A stretch of DNA of 64,000 bases from Paramagnetospirillum caucaseum (GTDB taxonomy: Bacteria; Pseudomonadota; Alphaproteobacteria; Rhodospirillales; Magnetospirillaceae): the NCBI RefSeq assembly GCF_000342045.1, contig NZ_AONQ01000002.1, forward strand, positions 115,961-179,960. The letters are read 5' to 3'. Position 1 is the first letter of the stretch. Each line of letters begins with the position of its first letter. A model generated the notes under the pieces. It worked only from the letters and a program-made list of their open reading frames with translations, was not told the DNA's origin and ran no database searches. A program made the position numbers and the translations under genes. Positions 1-10,220 of this stretch are shown piece after piece.

Positions 1-665
1 ATGGCCTCGCCCACCAGGAAGTGGCCGATATTCAGTTCCATGATGGAGGCGATGGCCGCCACCGGCTTGACGGTGTCGTAGGACAGGCCGTGGCCGGCGT
101 GGCATTCCAGGCCGATGGCCTCGGCATGGGCCGCCGCCGCCTGGATGCGGGCGAATTCGCGGTCACGCCCTGCCCCCTCGGCGTCGCAATAGGCGCCGGT
201 ATGCAGTTCGACCACCGGCGCCCCCAGGGCCTTGGCGGCGTCCAGCTGCTTCGGGCTCGCCTCGATGAACATGGAAACGCGGATGCCGGCGTCGAGCAGG
301 CGCCCGACCAGCGGCATCAGGCTATCGAACTGGCCGACCACGTCGAGGCCGCCCTCGGTGGTGCGCTCCTCGCGGCGCTCGGGCACGATGCAGGCGGCGT
401 GGGGCCGGTGACGCAGCGCGATGGCCACCATCTCCTCGGTCGCCGCCATCTCGAAATTGAGCGGCAGGGTGATCTCGTTGGCGAGGCGCTCCATGTCGCG
501 GTCGGAGATGTGGCGCCGGTCCTCGCGCAGATGCGCCGTGATGCCGTCCGCTCCCGCCGCGGCGGCCATGTGGGCGGCCCGTACCGGGTCGGGATGGCGC
601 CCGCCGCGGGCGTTGCGGATGGTGGCGACGTGGTCGATGTTGACGCCGAGGCGCAGGCGGGTCAT
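1..665 (-). CDS. pdxJ: Pyridoxine 5'-phosphate synthase, 3' end cut by window edge
   Basis: PdxJ condenses 1-deoxyxylulose 5-phosphate with 3-amino-1-hydroxyacetone phosphate to make pyridoxine 5'-phosphate, the last ring-forming step of DXP-dependent vitamin B6 synthesis in the cytosol. The N-terminus contains [18 protein letters not shown] and the visible end contains [13 protein letters not shown], both typical of the family. About 221 residues are present. Full-length family members have roughly 240-250, so only the extreme C-terminus lies outside the window. The ATG at 663-665 directly precedes the conserved N-terminal strand. It is the third gene of a minus-strand set with rpoZ and the (p)ppGpp synthetase, an order common in alphaproteobacteria. 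Confidence 0.95.
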   Translation of the reverse strand, partial: MTRLRLGVNIDHVATIRNARGGRHPDPVRAAHMAAAAGADGITAHLREDRRHISDRDMERLANEITLPLNFEMAATEEMVAIALRHRPHAACIVPERREERTTEGGLDVVGQFDSLMPLVGRLLDAGIRVSMFIEASPKQLDAAKALGAPVVELHTGAYCDAEGAGRDREFARIQAAAAHAEAIGLECHAGHGLSYDTVKPVAAIASIMELNIGHFLVGEA

Positions 666-690
666 GGCCTAAGAACTCCATTGGATTGAA

Positions 691-800
691 TTGGGCTATC
701 GCCCGAACCCATCCGGGGCCAATGCCCCGGACCCCATTTTATTTCATGAATGGGGTTTGGGGCCTTTGGCCCCAGGCGGGTATGGGCGGCAGCCCATGAA
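691..800. repeat. Palindromic intergenic repeat, copy 1 (compact form)
   Basis: This stretch between rsh and pdxJ is a chain of short inverted repeats: GGGCTATCGCCC, then CCGGGGCCAATGCCCCGG, then an ACCCCAT/ATGGGGT hairpin, GGGGCCTTTGGCCCC and TGGGCGGCAGCCCA. Both halves recur, in inverse orientation, at 30175-30382, where about 100 bp separate them. The match between two unrelated intergenic sites argues for a dispersed REP-like family rather than a local terminator. It could still end rsh transcription or stabilise the rsh 3' end. Confidence 0.7.
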
Positions 801-803
801 CAC

Positions 804-2966
804 TTAATTCCTTGCCCGGTCCACCGAGTTGATGGCCGGGGTGGCGCGCAGCGCGGCGATGACGTTGGTCAGGTGCTTGACGTCCCTCACCTCGATATCG
901 ATCAGCATCTCGAAGAAATCGGTGGTGCGGTTGGTGATCTTGAGATTGGTGATGTTGCCCATGTTCTTGGCGATCACCGTGGAGATGGCCCCGAAGGCGC
1001 CGGGTTCGTTGGTCACCACCAGATCGATGCGTCCCACATGGGCGTTGCTGTCCGCCTCGTCCCAGGCGAGATCGAGCCAGCGTTCCGGCTGGTCGGCGAA
1101 CTGCTCCAGGTTCTCGCAGTCGATGGTGTGGATGGTGACGCCCTTGCCGGTGCTGACGATGCCGACGATGCGGTCGCCGGGCAGCGGGTGGCAGCAGCCG
1201 GCGAAGTGCATGGCCATGCCGGGGATCAGGCCCTTGATGGGCACCGCGCCGGCCTTGTCCTTCTTGTTGGTCGAGGGCTTGTCGCCGCGCGCCTTCAGCG
1301 CCACCACGTTGTCGTTGCGGTTGGCCTGGGCCTTCAGTTCGGGAAAGACGGTGGAGACCACCTCGCGGGCGGTCAGCGTGCCTTCGCCCACCAGGGCCAG
1401 CAAATCCTCGGATGACGGCGCCTTGAAGATGCGCAGCACCCCGTCCAGGGCCTTTTCCGTGAACTCGTAGCCTTCCTGGCGGAAGCTGCGCACCAGGATG
1501 GCGCGGCCCAACTCGGTGTACTGGGCGCGCTGCTGGGTGCGGATGAAGCGGCGGATACGGGCGCGGGCCTTGCCGGTGACGACGAAGCGTTCCCAGGTGG
1601 GATTGGGCGTCTGGGCCTTCGAGGTGATGATGTCGACCTGATCGCCGTTCTGCAGCTGGGTGCGCAGCGGCATGATGCGGCCGTTGACCTTGGCGCCGAC
1701 GCAGGTGTCGCCCACCTGGGAGTGGACGGCATAGGCGAAGTCCACCGGGCAGGCGCCGCGCGGCAGCGAGATCAGGTCGCCCTTGGGGGTGAAGCAGAAC
1801 ACCTGGTCGGAGAACATCTCCAGCTTGGTGTGCTCGAGGAATTCCTCGGGGTTGGAGGCGTGCTCCAGGATGTCGAGCAGTTCGCGCAGCCAGCGGTACT
1901 GGCGGCCGTCGGTCATGTTGCCGCCGTCGCCGCCCCCCTTGTACTTCCAGTGGGCGGCGACGCCCAACTCGGCCACCTCGTGCATCTCGGAGGTGCGGAT
2001 CTGCACCTCGATGCGGTGGCGCTCCGGCCCGAACACGCCGGTATGCAAGCTGCGGTAGCCGTTGGGCTTGGGCGTCGAGATGTAGTCCTTGAAGCGGTTG
2101 GGAACCATGGGGTACTTGGAGTGGATGACCCCCAGCGCCCGGTAGCAATCCTCCATGTTCCCCACGGCGACGCGGAAGGCCATGATGTCGGACAGCTGCT
2201 CGAACCCGACATTCTTCCTCTGCATCTTCTGCCAGATGGAATAGGGCGTCTTCTCGCGCCCCGAGACGGTGGCGGTGATCCCCGATTCGTCGAGAATGGT
2301 GCGCAACTCGTCCAGGATGCGGCCGATCAGATCGCCGCCCTGCTCGCGCAGGAAGGACAGGCGGGCGACGATGGAGCCGCGCGCGTCCGGATGCAGCTCG
2401 GCGAAGGCCAGGTCCTCCAGCTCCATCTTGATGCCCTGCATGCCGATGCGTTCGGCCAGCGGCGCATAGATCTCCATGGTCTCCATGGCGATGCGGCGGC
2501 GCTTGTCGGGGTTCTTGATGTAGTGAAGGGTGCGCATGTTGTGCATGCGGTCGGCCAATTTCACCAGCAGGACGCGGATGTCCTCGCTCATGGCCAGCAC
2601 CAGCTTGCGCAGGTTCTCGGCCTGCTTGGCGTGGTCGGACTGCAGTTCGATGCGGTTCAGCTTGGTGACGCCGTCCACCAGACGGCCGATCTCGCGCCCG
2701 AACAGCTTCTCGATATCCTCCAGCGTTGCCGGGGTGTCCTCGATGGTGTCGTGCAGCAAGGCGGTGATGATGGACGACGAATCCAGCCGGTACTTGGTCA
2801 GGATGCCCGCCACCTCGATGGGGTGCGAGAAATAGGGATCGCCCGAGGCGCGGAGCTGCGAGCCGTGCATCTTCATGGCGAAGACGTAGGCGCGGTTGAT
2901 GGCGTCCTCGTCCGCTCCCGGATCGTAGGACTTGACGCGCTCGACCAGTTCGAATTGGCGCATCAT
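804..2966 (-). CDS. rsh: Bifunctional (p)ppGpp synthetase/hydrolase (Rel/SpoT, RSH)
   Basis: This enzyme makes (p)ppGpp from ATP and GDP/GTP and degrades it again, setting the stringent response. The predicted product is 720 aa, normal for long RSH proteins. The order is: HD hydrolase domain (about residues 25-180, with SHPIEVAGIL and LLHDTIEDT), synthetase domain (about 230-350, with RFKDYISTPKPNGYRSLHT), TGS domain (about 385-450), then a C-terminal region ending in an ACT domain. RFKD is the charge pattern of bifunctional enzymes; synthetase-only RelA carries an acidic version. ATG 2966 is preferred. An upstream in-frame GTG at 2972 is also possible, since a GAGG stretch precedes both. rpoZ lies immediately upstream. 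Confidence 0.95.
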   Translation of the reverse strand: MMRQFELVERVKSYDPGADEDAINRAYVFAMKMHGSQLRASGDPYFSHPIEVAGILTKYRLDSSSIITALLHDTIEDTPATLEDIEKLFGREIGRLVDGVTKLNRIELQSDHAKQAENLRKLVLAMSEDIRVLLVKLADRMHNMRTLHYIKNPDKRRRIAMETMEIYAPLAERIGMQGIKMELEDLAFAELHPDARGSIVARLSFLREQGGDLIGRILDELRTILDESGITATVSGREKTPYSIWQKMQRKNVGFEQLSDIMAFRVAVGNMEDCYRALGVIHSKYPMVPNRFKDYISTPKPNGYRSLHTGVFGPERHRIEVQIRTSEMHEVAELGVAAHWKYKGGGDGGNMTDGRQYRWLRELLDILEHASNPEEFLEHTKLEMFSDQVFCFTPKGDLISLPRGACPVDFAYAVHSQVGDTCVGAKVNGRIMPLRTQLQNGDQVDIITSKAQTPNPTWERFVVTGKARARIRRFIRTQQRAQYTELGRAILVRSFRQEGYEFTEKALDGVLRIFKAPSSEDLLALVGEGTLTAREVVSTVFPELKAQANRNDNVVALKARGDKPSTNKKDKAGAVPIKGLIPGMAMHFAGCCHPLPGDRIVGIVSTGKGVTIHTIDCENLEQFADQPERWLDLAWDEADSNAHVGRIDLVVTNEPGAFGAISTVIAKNMGNITNLKITNRTTDFFEMLIDIEVRDVKHLTNVIAALRATPAINSVDRARN

Positions 2967-3040
2967 CGCCACGTCACCTCACCTTTCCTCGCCTCAAGTT
3001 TGTACCGGGGAACCGTCCCCGGCAAAGAGGAAAAAGCATA

Positions 3041-3090
3041 AACAAAACCGCCCGCCCCCACCTTCATCAGATGGGAACGGGCGGTTTGGA
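3041..3090 (-). terminator. Rho-independent terminator downstream of rpoZ
   Basis: On the minus strand AAACCGCCCG pairs with CGGGCGGTTT (3045-3054 with 3078-3087) and is followed by TTGTTT. It starts about ten bases after the rpoZ stop. It would separate rpoZ transcripts from rsh, or reduce read-through, although the two genes lie in the same direction. Confidence 0.8.
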
Positions 3091-3099
3091 ACGACAGGC

Positions 3100-3480
3100 T
3101 TACTCGTCGCCGGAATCGATGTCGAAATCGGCGCCGGTGTCATTGATCGACATGCCGTCCTCGATCATCTCGTCCTCGTTGGCGACGGTCTCGAAGGCGA
3201 GGTCGCGGTCGGGGATGAAGCCTTCCATCTCGTCCTCTTCCGGCTCGTCCACCTCGACGTGCTTCTGGAGGCTCTGGATCAGGGCGTTCTGCAGGCCGTC
3301 CAGCGGCACGGTCTCGTCGGCGATCTCGCGCAGCGCCACCACCGGGTTCTTGTCGTTGTCGCGCTCCACCGTCAGCTTGGCTCCGGCGGAAATATCCCGG
3401 GCCCGCTGGCCGGCGATCAGCACCAGCTCGAAGCGGTTCGGAATCTTCAGTACACAGTCTTCAACCGTAACGCGCGCCAT
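3100..3480 (-). CDS. rpoZ: RNA polymerase omega subunit
   Basis: Omega binds the beta-prime subunit and helps assemble RNA polymerase; in many bacteria it also forms part of a ppGpp site. The 126-residue product begins MARVTVEDC and contains [16 protein letters not shown] and [12 protein letters not shown], the conserved core in the first 65 residues. The second half is an acidic tail rich in Asp and Glu, as in other alphaproteobacteria. AAGGATC precedes the ATG at 3480. Co-location with the (p)ppGpp enzyme is conserved in proteobacteria. Confidence 0.96.
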   Translation of the reverse strand: MARVTVEDCVLKIPNRFELVLIAGQRARDISAGAKLTVERDNDKNPVVALREIADETVPLDGLQNALIQSLQKHVEVDEPEEDEMEGFIPDRDLAFETVANEDEMIEDGMSINDTGADFDIDSGDE

Positions 3481-3667
3481 CGAAGATCCTTGTCTTTAGG
3501 CAATCTCGGAAAGAGAAAGCTTATATCGTCGCTTGGCCCATGAAAGCAAGCCCCCATGCCATCGTCCCCTTGCGGCGGGGCCTGCCGCCGCCTACGTTGA
3601 AGGTATTCTTCCCCGCCCCTCCCGGTTTAGGACGGCGGGCCAAACCATTTCGACAAGTGAGTACACC

Positions 3668-4237
3668 ATGCAGTTTTATTCCGCCGAGCGACTCGGCCTG
3701 TTCATCGACGGCTCGAACCTTTATTCGGCCGCCCGCGCGCTGGGCTTCGACATCGACTACAAGAAGCTGTTGAACCTGTTCGCCGGCAAGGGAAGGCTGA
3801 TTCGCGCCTTCTACTACACCGCCCTGATGGAGGATCAGGAGTATTCCCCCATCCGCCCGCTGGTGGACTGGCTGGACTACAACGGCTACACCATGGTCAC
3901 CAAGCCGACCAAGGAATTCACCGACGCCATGGGCCGGCGCAAGATCAAAGGCAACATGGACATCGAACTGGCCATCGACGTGATGGAGATGTGCCAGTAC
4001 CTGGACCATGTGGTGCTGTTCTCGGGCGACGGCGATTTCCGCCGGCTGGTGGAGGCGGTGCAACGCAAGGGCGTCCGCGTCTCGGTGGTCAGCACCATCC
4101 GCTCGCAGCCGCCCATGGTGGCCGACGAATTGCGGCGCCAGGCCGATGTGTTCATCGAGCTGCAGGACCTGGAAAGCCAGATCGCCCGCGCCCAGCAGCA
4201 ACAGCACCGCGACGACCGCGCCTATCCCGCCGATTGA
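3668..4237 (+). CDS. NYN-domain (LabA/DUF88-type) putative ribonuclease
   Basis: The 189-residue protein is a single NYN domain of the PIN-like nuclease fold. Its acidic metal-binding positions are visible as GLFIDGSNLY (about residues 10-19), KGNMDIELAIDVM (about 97-109) and LFSGDGDFRRLV (about 117-128). Family members are predicted or shown to cut RNA. The ATG at 3668 starts just ahead of the first strand; the reading frame stays open further upstream but that part has no domain. It lies divergent from rpoZ with about 187 bp between them. A uracil-DNA glycosylase follows 50 bp downstream. Substrate and role are unknown. Confidence 0.85.
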   Translation: MQFYSAERLGLFIDGSNLYSAARALGFDIDYKKLLNLFAGKGRLIRAFYYTALMEDQEYSPIRPLVDWLDYNGYTMVTKPTKEFTDAMGRRKIKGNMDIELAIDVMEMCQYLDHVVLFSGDGDFRRLVEAVQRKGVRVSVVSTIRSQPPMVADELRRQADVFIELQDLESQIARAQQQQHRDDRAYPAD

Positions 4238-4287
4238 CATCGATCCCGTGCGGATGTCCCGCCCGCATCCTTGCGCAAGGCCAAGAC

Positions 4288-4923
4288 ATGCCCCTCTCCC
4301 ATCCCACTCCCGATTGCGGCCTGTGCCCGCGTCTGGCCGAGTTCCGCCACGCCAACCGCGCCCAGTATCCCGGCTGGCATCACGATCCGGTACCGTCGTT
4401 CGGAGGGCTGGACGCCCGGCTGCTGGTGGTGGGCCTCGCCCCCGGCCTCAAGGGCGCCAACCGTACCGGCCGGCCGTTCACCGGCGATTACGCCGGCGAC
4501 CTGCTCTACGCCACCTTGCTCAAATACGGGCTGGCGAAGGGCGAGTACCGGGCGGCGGCCGATGACGGGCTGGAACTGACCGGCTGCCGCATCACCAACG
4601 CGGCGCGCTGCGTGCCGCCGGCCAACAAGCCGCTGCCCGCCGAATTCGCCGCCTGCCGCCCGTTCCTGGCCGCCGAGATCGAGGCCATGCCCCATTTGCG
4701 CGGCATCTTCTGCCTGGGCCGCGAATCCCATGACCAGGTGCTGTCCACCCTGTCCTTGCGCAAGGCCGCCCATCCCTTCGGTCACGGCAGGCTTCACGAC
4801 CTGCCCGGCGGGCTGGTGCTGGGCGACAGCTATCACTGCTCGCGCTACAACACCAATACCCGCCGCCTGACCGAGGCCATGTTCCATCAGGCGCTGGAGG
4901 GCTTGCTGGACCGGCTGCGTTAA
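4288..4923 (+). CDS. Uracil-DNA glycosylase, family 5 (UDGb-like)
   Basis: This enzyme removes uracil, and in characterised family members also hypoxanthine, from DNA to start base excision repair. The 211-residue protein carries the family-5 motif GLAPGLKGANRTGRPFTGD, in which the acidic catalytic residue of other families is absent, and a second motif HCSRYNTNT near residue 185. Four cysteines placed as in [4Fe-4S] UDGs are visible: CGLC near the N-terminus, then RCVPP and the AAC that follows about 13 residues later. The start at 4288 is the first ATG in frame before the cysteine motif. It follows the NYN gene closely and may be co-transcribed. Confidence 0.88.
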   Translation: MPLSHPTPDCGLCPRLAEFRHANRAQYPGWHHDPVPSFGGLDARLLVVGLAPGLKGANRTGRPFTGDYAGDLLYATLLKYGLAKGEYRAAADDGLELTGCRITNAARCVPPANKPLPAEFAACRPFLAAEIEAMPHLRGIFCLGRESHDQVLSTLSLRKAAHPFGHGRLHDLPGGLVLGDSYHCSRYNTNTRRLTEAMFHQALEGLLDRLR

Positions 4924-4983
4924 GACTCCCTTGAAGCGGAAGTGCTAGACTCTCGCGGTGAACGGACGGCGGGAGCGCATGGC

Positions 4984-5415
4984 ATGACCGTCATCGAGTG
5001 GTCCAACGAGTTGAAGCTGGGCGTGCCGGCCATGGATGCCGAGCACCGCCAGTTGCTCAAACTGACCAACGATTTCCTGGTCGCCGCCGACGGGCACGCC
5101 CCCTTTCCGCGTCTGGCCCGCATCATGGGCGAATTGATCGCGCGGACCCGCATCCACTTCCAGGCCGAGGAAACCCTGCTGGACCGCGCCGCCTATCCCG
5201 GGCTGGCCGGCCACAAGGCCGCGCATGGACGGCTGCTGGTCGAGGCCCAGCGGCTTTACGAGCGCTTCACCGCCCTCGAGACCACCGCCAGAGCCGACCA
5301 AACCGCCACCCGCGCCCTCACCCGGGAGGCGGCGCGGTTCCTGCAGCGCTGGCTGGTGGACCACATCACGGCCGAGGACCGCTCCTACCGCCCCTATGTG
5401 CTGCGCCTGACCTGA
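4984..5415 (+). CDS. Bacteriohaemerythrin (first copy)
   Basis: A single-domain di-iron O2-binding protein of 143 residues. All ligand motifs are present: MDAEHRQL, HFQAEE, HKAAH and a final HITAED, so a complete diiron site is expected. Such proteins bind O2 reversibly and are thought to store, deliver or sense oxygen in microaerobic bacteria. The ATG at 4984 precedes the conserved N-terminal EWSNELKLGVPAMD. It converges with the diguanylate cyclase gene, whose stop lies 2 bp away. A second, only distantly similar haemerythrin lies at 16673-17101. Confidence 0.92.
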   Translation: MTVIEWSNELKLGVPAMDAEHRQLLKLTNDFLVAADGHAPFPRLARIMGELIARTRIHFQAEETLLDRAAYPGLAGHKAAHGRLLVEAQRLYERFTALETTARADQTATRALTREAARFLQRWLVDHITAEDRSYRPYVLRLT

Positions 5416-5417
5416 CG

Positions 5418-7346
5418 TCAGGATTCGGGCGGCAGGTCGCCGGCGAACAGGAAGTCGTTCTTCCCTCCCCGCTTGACCGCGTACATGGCGGCATCGGCCC
5501 GGCGGATCAGGGCCGGCCCGTCGCCGGCGTCGTCGGGGTACAGCGCGATGCCGATGGAGCCGTGCACCTGGGCGGTTCCGGCCTCCAGATCATAGGGCTT
5601 GTCCAGCACGGCCAGGATCTTGGCGGCCACCTTGGCGGGATCGTCGCTGCCGTGCACGCCGTCGAGGATCACCACGAACTCGTCGCCGGCCAGCCGGGCC
5701 AGGGTATCGGTGGCGCGCACGCATTCGGACAGGCGGGTGGCGGTCTGCTGCAGCAGCACGTCGCCGGCGGCGTGGCCCAGGGTGTCGTTGACCGCCTTGA
5801 AACCGTCCAGGTCGAGGAACAGCAGGGCGAAGCGCTTCTTCTCGCGCCGGGACTGGCGCACCGCCTGGTTGAGGCGGTCGAGGAACAGCGAGCGGTTGGG
5901 CAGGCCGGTCAGCGCATCGTAATTGGCCTGCCGCCAGATGCGCTCCTCGTCTTCCTTGCGGTGGGTGATGTCGGAGAACACCGCCACGAAATGGGTCATG
6001 CCGCCGCCACCGTCGCGCAGAGCGTTGATGGACAGCCACTCGGCATAGAAGGCCCCCGACTTGCGCCGGTTCCATATCTCGCCTTCCCAATGCCCGCTCT
6101 CGGACAGCACCCGCCACAGATTGGTGTAGAACTCGGGTTCGTGCCGCCCCGACCGCAGGAAGCTGGGGTCCCGGCCCAGCACCTCCTCCTTGGAATACTC
6201 GGTGATGGTCGTGAAGGCGGGATTGACGAAGATGATGCGGTTCTCGGCATCGGTGATGAGCACCGCCTCGGTCACGTTCTCCAGCACTTTGGAGGCCAGC
6301 AGGATCTGCTGTTCCGCCGCCTTGCGCTCGGTGATGTCGTAGATCCAGGCCAGATTGACCTTCTCGCCCTCGAAATCAGCGGAGCGGATGGTCAGGAGAC
6401 TCCAGAACGGACTGCCGTTCTTGCGGCGGAACTCCACCTCGGCGTCGTCCAGGTGGCCGTCGCGGCGCAGGATGGCCAGCACCACCTGCCGCTGGGCGTC
6501 GTCCACATAATGCTCGCGCGCCGTGGAGCCGAGGAACTCCTCCTTGCTCATGCCGATGATGTCGGTGAAGCGGGTGTTGGCGAACACCACCTTGCCGTCG
6601 CGCCGCCGCGATACCGAGACGCCGACCGGGCTCTCCTCCAGGATGCGCCACAGCCGCTCCTCGCTCTCCTTGAGGCGGGACGCCGCCGCCGAACGCTCGG
6701 CGATGTCGGTCTTCAGCCGCTCGACCATGGGACGGAAGACCCCGACCGCCGACAGCACCAGCAGGCCGACGGCCAGGAGCACCGTCACCCCCTGCAGGGT
6801 CATCAGTTCTTCCATCTGGCGCTCGCTGTCCCGTTGGAAGCGGGCCGTCACCTCCTCCAGGGACCGCAGCAGCGAACCGCCGGCCCCCGCCGACAGGGCC
6901 GCCAGACCGGAATCCGAGGCCGCCGGCCCGCCCTCCGCCGCCAGCACGGCGCGGCCCCGGGCGATGAAGGCCCGCAGTTCGCGGTCGAGATGCCAGGGCG
7001 GGGCGGCGAAGACCTCGAGGATTTCGGGCGGCGGCGGCACCCGCCCCCCCCGCATCAGACGGCCGTGGCGATCCTCCAACTGGTCCAGGCCTTCGGCCAA
7101 CAGACGGCGCACGGCCGGGCGCTCCGTCTCCTCGGCGATGACCAGACGGTTGGCGGCGAAAGCCACCCTTTGAACCAGCATGCGCTGGCGGCCGGCCATG
7201 TTGACCAGTTCGGCGCTGCCCTCGGCATCGCCGATCATGCGGGCCAGGGCCATGAACGACATCAGGGCGAGCGCCCCCAGCACCACCAGGACGGCGACAT
7301 ACCGTGTGGTCAGTTCCCGTGTGATTCGTTCACCGAGATCAGGCAT
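5418..7346 (-). CDS. Membrane PAS-PAS-GGDEF diguanylate cyclase
   Basis: A 642-residue protein predicted to make c-di-GMP from two GTP. Order: TM segment (about residues 17-38), a periplasmic helical sensor with NMAGRQRMLVQRV resembling the PilJ/NarX type, second TM (about 215-235), two PAS/PAC domains (about 260-495), and GGDEF (about 505-635). The active site reads AGDEF, a common active variant. The inhibitory site RATD sits exactly five residues upstream, so product feedback is likely. There is no EAL domain. The ATG at 7346 is used; an in-frame TTG lies two codons upstream. Confidence 0.9.
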   Translation of the reverse strand: MPDLGERITRELTTRYVAVLVVLGALALMSFMALARMIGDAEGSAELVNMAGRQRMLVQRVAFAANRLVIAEETERPAVRRLLAEGLDQLEDRHGRLMRGGRVPPPPEILEVFAAPPWHLDRELRAFIARGRAVLAAEGGPAASDSGLAALSAGAGGSLLRSLEEVTARFQRDSERQMEELMTLQGVTVLLAVGLLVLSAVGVFRPMVERLKTDIAERSAAASRLKESEERLWRILEESPVGVSVSRRRDGKVVFANTRFTDIIGMSKEEFLGSTAREHYVDDAQRQVVLAILRRDGHLDDAEVEFRRKNGSPFWSLLTIRSADFEGEKVNLAWIYDITERKAAEQQILLASKVLENVTEAVLITDAENRIIFVNPAFTTITEYSKEEVLGRDPSFLRSGRHEPEFYTNLWRVLSESGHWEGEIWNRRKSGAFYAEWLSINALRDGGGGMTHFVAVFSDITHRKEDEERIWRQANYDALTGLPNRSLFLDRLNQAVRQSRREKKRFALLFLDLDGFKAVNDTLGHAAGDVLLQQTATRLSECVRATDTLARLAGDEFVVILDGVHGSDDPAKVAAKILAVLDKPYDLEAGTAQVHGSIGIALYPDDAGDGPALIRRADAAMYAVKRGGKNDFLFAGDLPPES

Positions 7347-7462
7347 CCCCAAATTCCCGCACAGCCCGCCTTAATCATAGCGGTAAAGCGAGACCATGTC
7401 TCGAAGAGCGGAGCCCTCCGGGACATGGCGCAGGGAACATAAGGAGTGGCGGGAGGGCCGGG

Positions 7463-10132
7463 TTACGCCCCGGACAACCGCTCCAGGGCCTCCTTCAGCT
7501 TGGCGACGGCGCCGGCCCAGTCGGCGCGGCGCTCGTGCTGCTCGTCGACCACTTCGGGTCGGGCCTTGGCGATGAAGTCGGCGTTGGAGAGCTTCTTGTC
7601 CACCTTGGCGATCTCGCCTTCCAGGCGGGCGATCTCCTTGTCCAGACGGGCGCGTTCCTTGTCCACGTCGATGACGCCGCCCAAGGGCATCACCAGGGTG
7701 GCTTCGTCCACCACCATCTGGGCGGCCCCGTGGGACGACGCCTGGGCCACCCGCTCGGGTGTGGCCTGGGCCTCGAAGGCGGTCAGCCGTCCCAGACGGG
7801 TGATCAGGTCGGCATGGGTCCTGGCCCAGCCGCGCTTGGCCTCGGCCAGACCGGAGACCAGCAAATCCACCTGGGCCGAGGGCGGCACGTTCATCTCGGA
7901 GCGCACGCCGCGCACCGTGGAGATCATGCGCACCACCCAATCCATCTCCTCCTCGGCCTCGGGAGCGTGCAAACCGTCCAAGGCGGGCCAGGAACGCAGC
8001 ATCAGGTCGCCGTCGCGCTCGGCGATCTGGCCCCACAATTCCTCGGTGATGAATGGCATCAGCGGATGCAGCACGTGCAGGATCTGGTCCAGCACCCAGG
8101 CGGCGGTGGCCCGCGCCTCGGCCTTGGCCGCCTCGTCACTGCCGTTGAAGATGGGCTTGGCGAATTCCAGGTACCAATCGCAGAAGGTGCCCCAGACGAA
8201 CTGGTAGGCGCCGCCGGCCGCCGCGTCGTAGCGGTAGCCCTCGATGGCGGTGCCGACCTTGGCGGCCAGTTCGGCGGTCTTGGCGACGATCCAGCGGTTG
8301 ACCGTCTCCTTCACCGCCTTGGGGTCGAAACCGGCCACCGGCCGGCACTCGTTCATCTGGCAGAAGCGCGCCGCGTTCCACAGCTTGGTGGCGAAGTTGC
8401 GGTAGCCCTCCACCCGGCTCTCGGCCAGCTTGACGTCGCGGCCCTGGGCGGCCAGGGCCGCGAGGGTGAAGCGCAGGGCGTCGCAGCCATACTTCTCGAT
8501 CAGGTCCAGGGGATCGATGATGTTGCCCTTGGACTTGGACATCTTCTGGCCCTTCTCGTCGCGGACCAGGGCATGGATGTAGATGTCGCGGAACGGCACG
8601 TCGCCCATGAAGTGGATGCCCATCATCATCATGCGGGCGACCCAGAAGAAAATGATGTCGAAGCCGGTGACCAGCACGTCGCCGGGGTAATAGCGGGCCA
8701 GCTCCGGGGTCTTTTCCGGCCAGCCCAGCGTCGAGAACGGCCACAGCGCCGACGAGAACCAGGTGTCGAGCACGTCGGAATCGCGAGTCAGCACCACGTC
8801 CTTGCCGTAATGCCTGGTCGCGGCGGCCTGGGCCTCTGCTTCCGTCTCCTCGACGAAGAACGTCCCATCGGGGCCATACCAGGCCGGCACCTGATGGCCC
8901 CACCAGATCTGTCGCGAGATGCACCACGGCTGGATGTTGCGCATCCATTCGAAATAGGTGTTCTCCCAATGCTTGGGCACGAAGCGGGTCCGCCCCGATT
9001 CCACCGCCTCGATGGCCGGCTTGGCCAGGGTGGCGGCGTCCACGAACCACTGGTCGGTCAGCCACGGCTCGATCACCACGCCCGAACGGTCGCCGTAAGG
9101 CACCATGTGGGTGTGGGACTCGATCTTGTCGAGCAGGCCCAGTTCCTCGAACTCGGCCACCACCTTCTTGCGGGCGTCGTAACGGTCGAGGCCGCCATAG
9201 CCCTCCGGCACCTCGCCATTGGTGCGGGCGTCGCGGTCGAAGATGTTGATCTGCGGCAGGTCGTGGCGCACGCCCACCTGAAAATCGTTGAAATCGTGGG
9301 CCGGGGTGATCTTCACCGCGCCGGTGCCCTTGGTGGGGTCGGAATACTCGTCGGCAACGATGGGAATCAAGCGATTACAAATGGGTAGACGGACCATCTT
9401 ACCCACCAGGGCGGTATAGCGCTCATCTTCAGGATGAACGGCAACCGCCGCGTCGCCGAGCATGGTCTCGGGCCGGGTTGTCGCCACGGTAATGTACGTA
9501 TCTTCAAGGCCTTCCACGGGATACTTGAAGTGCCACATATGACCCTTCACCTCGCGCTGCTCGACCTCCAGATCGGAAATGGCGGTGTACAGCTTGGGGT
9601 CCCAGTTGACGAGGCGCTTGGCGCGGTAGATCAGCCCCTGGCGGTGCAGGGTGACGAAGACGCGGCGGACGGCGGCCGACAGGCCCTCGTCCATGGTGAA
9701 GCGTTCCTTGGCCCAATCGGGCGAGGCGCCCAGGCGACGCAGCTGGCGGGTAATGGTGCCGCCCGATTCCGCCTTCCACTCCCAGACGCGCTTGATGAAG
9801 GCGTCGCGTCCCAGGTCGTGGCGGGTAACCTTCTCGGCCTCCAGCTGGCGCTCCACCACCATCTGGGTGGCGATGCCGGCATGGTCGGTCCCCGGCTGCC
9901 ACAGGGCATCCTTGCCGGTCATGCGGCGATAGCGGATCAGCACGTCCTGCAGGGTGAAGGTCAGCGCATGGCCCATATGCAGGCTGCCCGTTACGTTGGG
10001 CGGCGGCATCATGATGGTGTAGGGCGCGGCATTGGAGTCGGTGTGGGCGGCGAAGGCCCCCTGGCCCTCCCAGCGCTCGTAATGCTTCGGCTCCACCTCG
10101 GCGGGGCGATAGGTCTTATCCAGCATGGCCAT
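7463..10132 (-). CDS. valS: Valyl-tRNA synthetase
   Basis: This class I aminoacyl-tRNA synthetase charges tRNA-Val. The predicted product is 889 aa. The HIGH motif appears as HMGH in [18 protein letters not shown] (about residues 48-65) and the KMSKS motif as [12 protein letters not shown] (about 530). A coiled-coil C-terminal arm (about 815-885) is typical of ValRS. Editing and anticodon-binding regions are in the expected places. Starts at ATG 10132, ATG 10126 or GTG 10144 are all possible; 10132 is taken. It lies downstream of popZ behind a terminator, an arrangement also known from other alphaproteobacteria such as Caulobacter. Confidence 0.97.
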   Translation of the reverse strand: MAMLDKTYRPAEVEPKHYERWEGQGAFAAHTDSNAAPYTIMMPPPNVTGSLHMGHALTFTLQDVLIRYRRMTGKDALWQPGTDHAGIATQMVVERQLEAEKVTRHDLGRDAFIKRVWEWKAESGGTITRQLRRLGASPDWAKERFTMDEGLSAAVRRVFVTLHRQGLIYRAKRLVNWDPKLYTAISDLEVEQREVKGHMWHFKYPVEGLEDTYITVATTRPETMLGDAAVAVHPEDERYTALVGKMVRLPICNRLIPIVADEYSDPTKGTGAVKITPAHDFNDFQVGVRHDLPQINIFDRDARTNGEVPEGYGGLDRYDARKKVVAEFEELGLLDKIESHTHMVPYGDRSGVVIEPWLTDQWFVDAATLAKPAIEAVESGRTRFVPKHWENTYFEWMRNIQPWCISRQIWWGHQVPAWYGPDGTFFVEETEAEAQAAATRHYGKDVVLTRDSDVLDTWFSSALWPFSTLGWPEKTPELARYYPGDVLVTGFDIIFFWVARMMMMGIHFMGDVPFRDIYIHALVRDEKGQKMSKSKGNIIDPLDLIEKYGCDALRFTLAALAAQGRDVKLAESRVEGYRNFATKLWNAARFCQMNECRPVAGFDPKAVKETVNRWIVAKTAELAAKVGTAIEGYRYDAAAGGAYQFVWGTFCDWYLEFAKPIFNGSDEAAKAEARATAAWVLDQILHVLHPLMPFITEELWGQIAERDGDLMLRSWPALDGLHAPEAEEEMDWVVRMISTVRGVRSEMNVPPSAQVDLLVSGLAEAKRGWARTHADLITRLGRLTAFEAQATPERVAQASSHGAAQMVVDEATLVMPLGGVIDVDKERARLDKEIARLEGEIAKVDKKLSNADFIAKARPEVVDEQHERRADWAGAVAKLKEALERLSGA

Positions 10133-10164
10133 GGGACTTGTCACTTCAATTGGGGGGACACAAA

Positions 10165-10199
10165 CGAAAAGGGCGGCCCGATCGCGCCGGGCCGCCCCT
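10165..10199 (-). terminator. Terminator between popZ and valS
   Basis: On the minus strand GGGCGGCCCG and CGGGCCGCCC (10188-10197 with 10171-10180) form a 10-bp stem followed by TTTTCG. It lies 22 bases after the popZ stop and 33 bases before the valS start, so valS probably depends on partial read-through or on its own promoter. Confidence 0.8.
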
Positions 10200-10220
10200 G
10201 TGGCTTCGAACCGGCGGAGA

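Noticed and set aside
4998..7442. Plus-strand frame of 814 codons
   Set aside because: It starts inside the haemerythrin gene in another frame and then runs antisense to the PAS/GGDEF gene.
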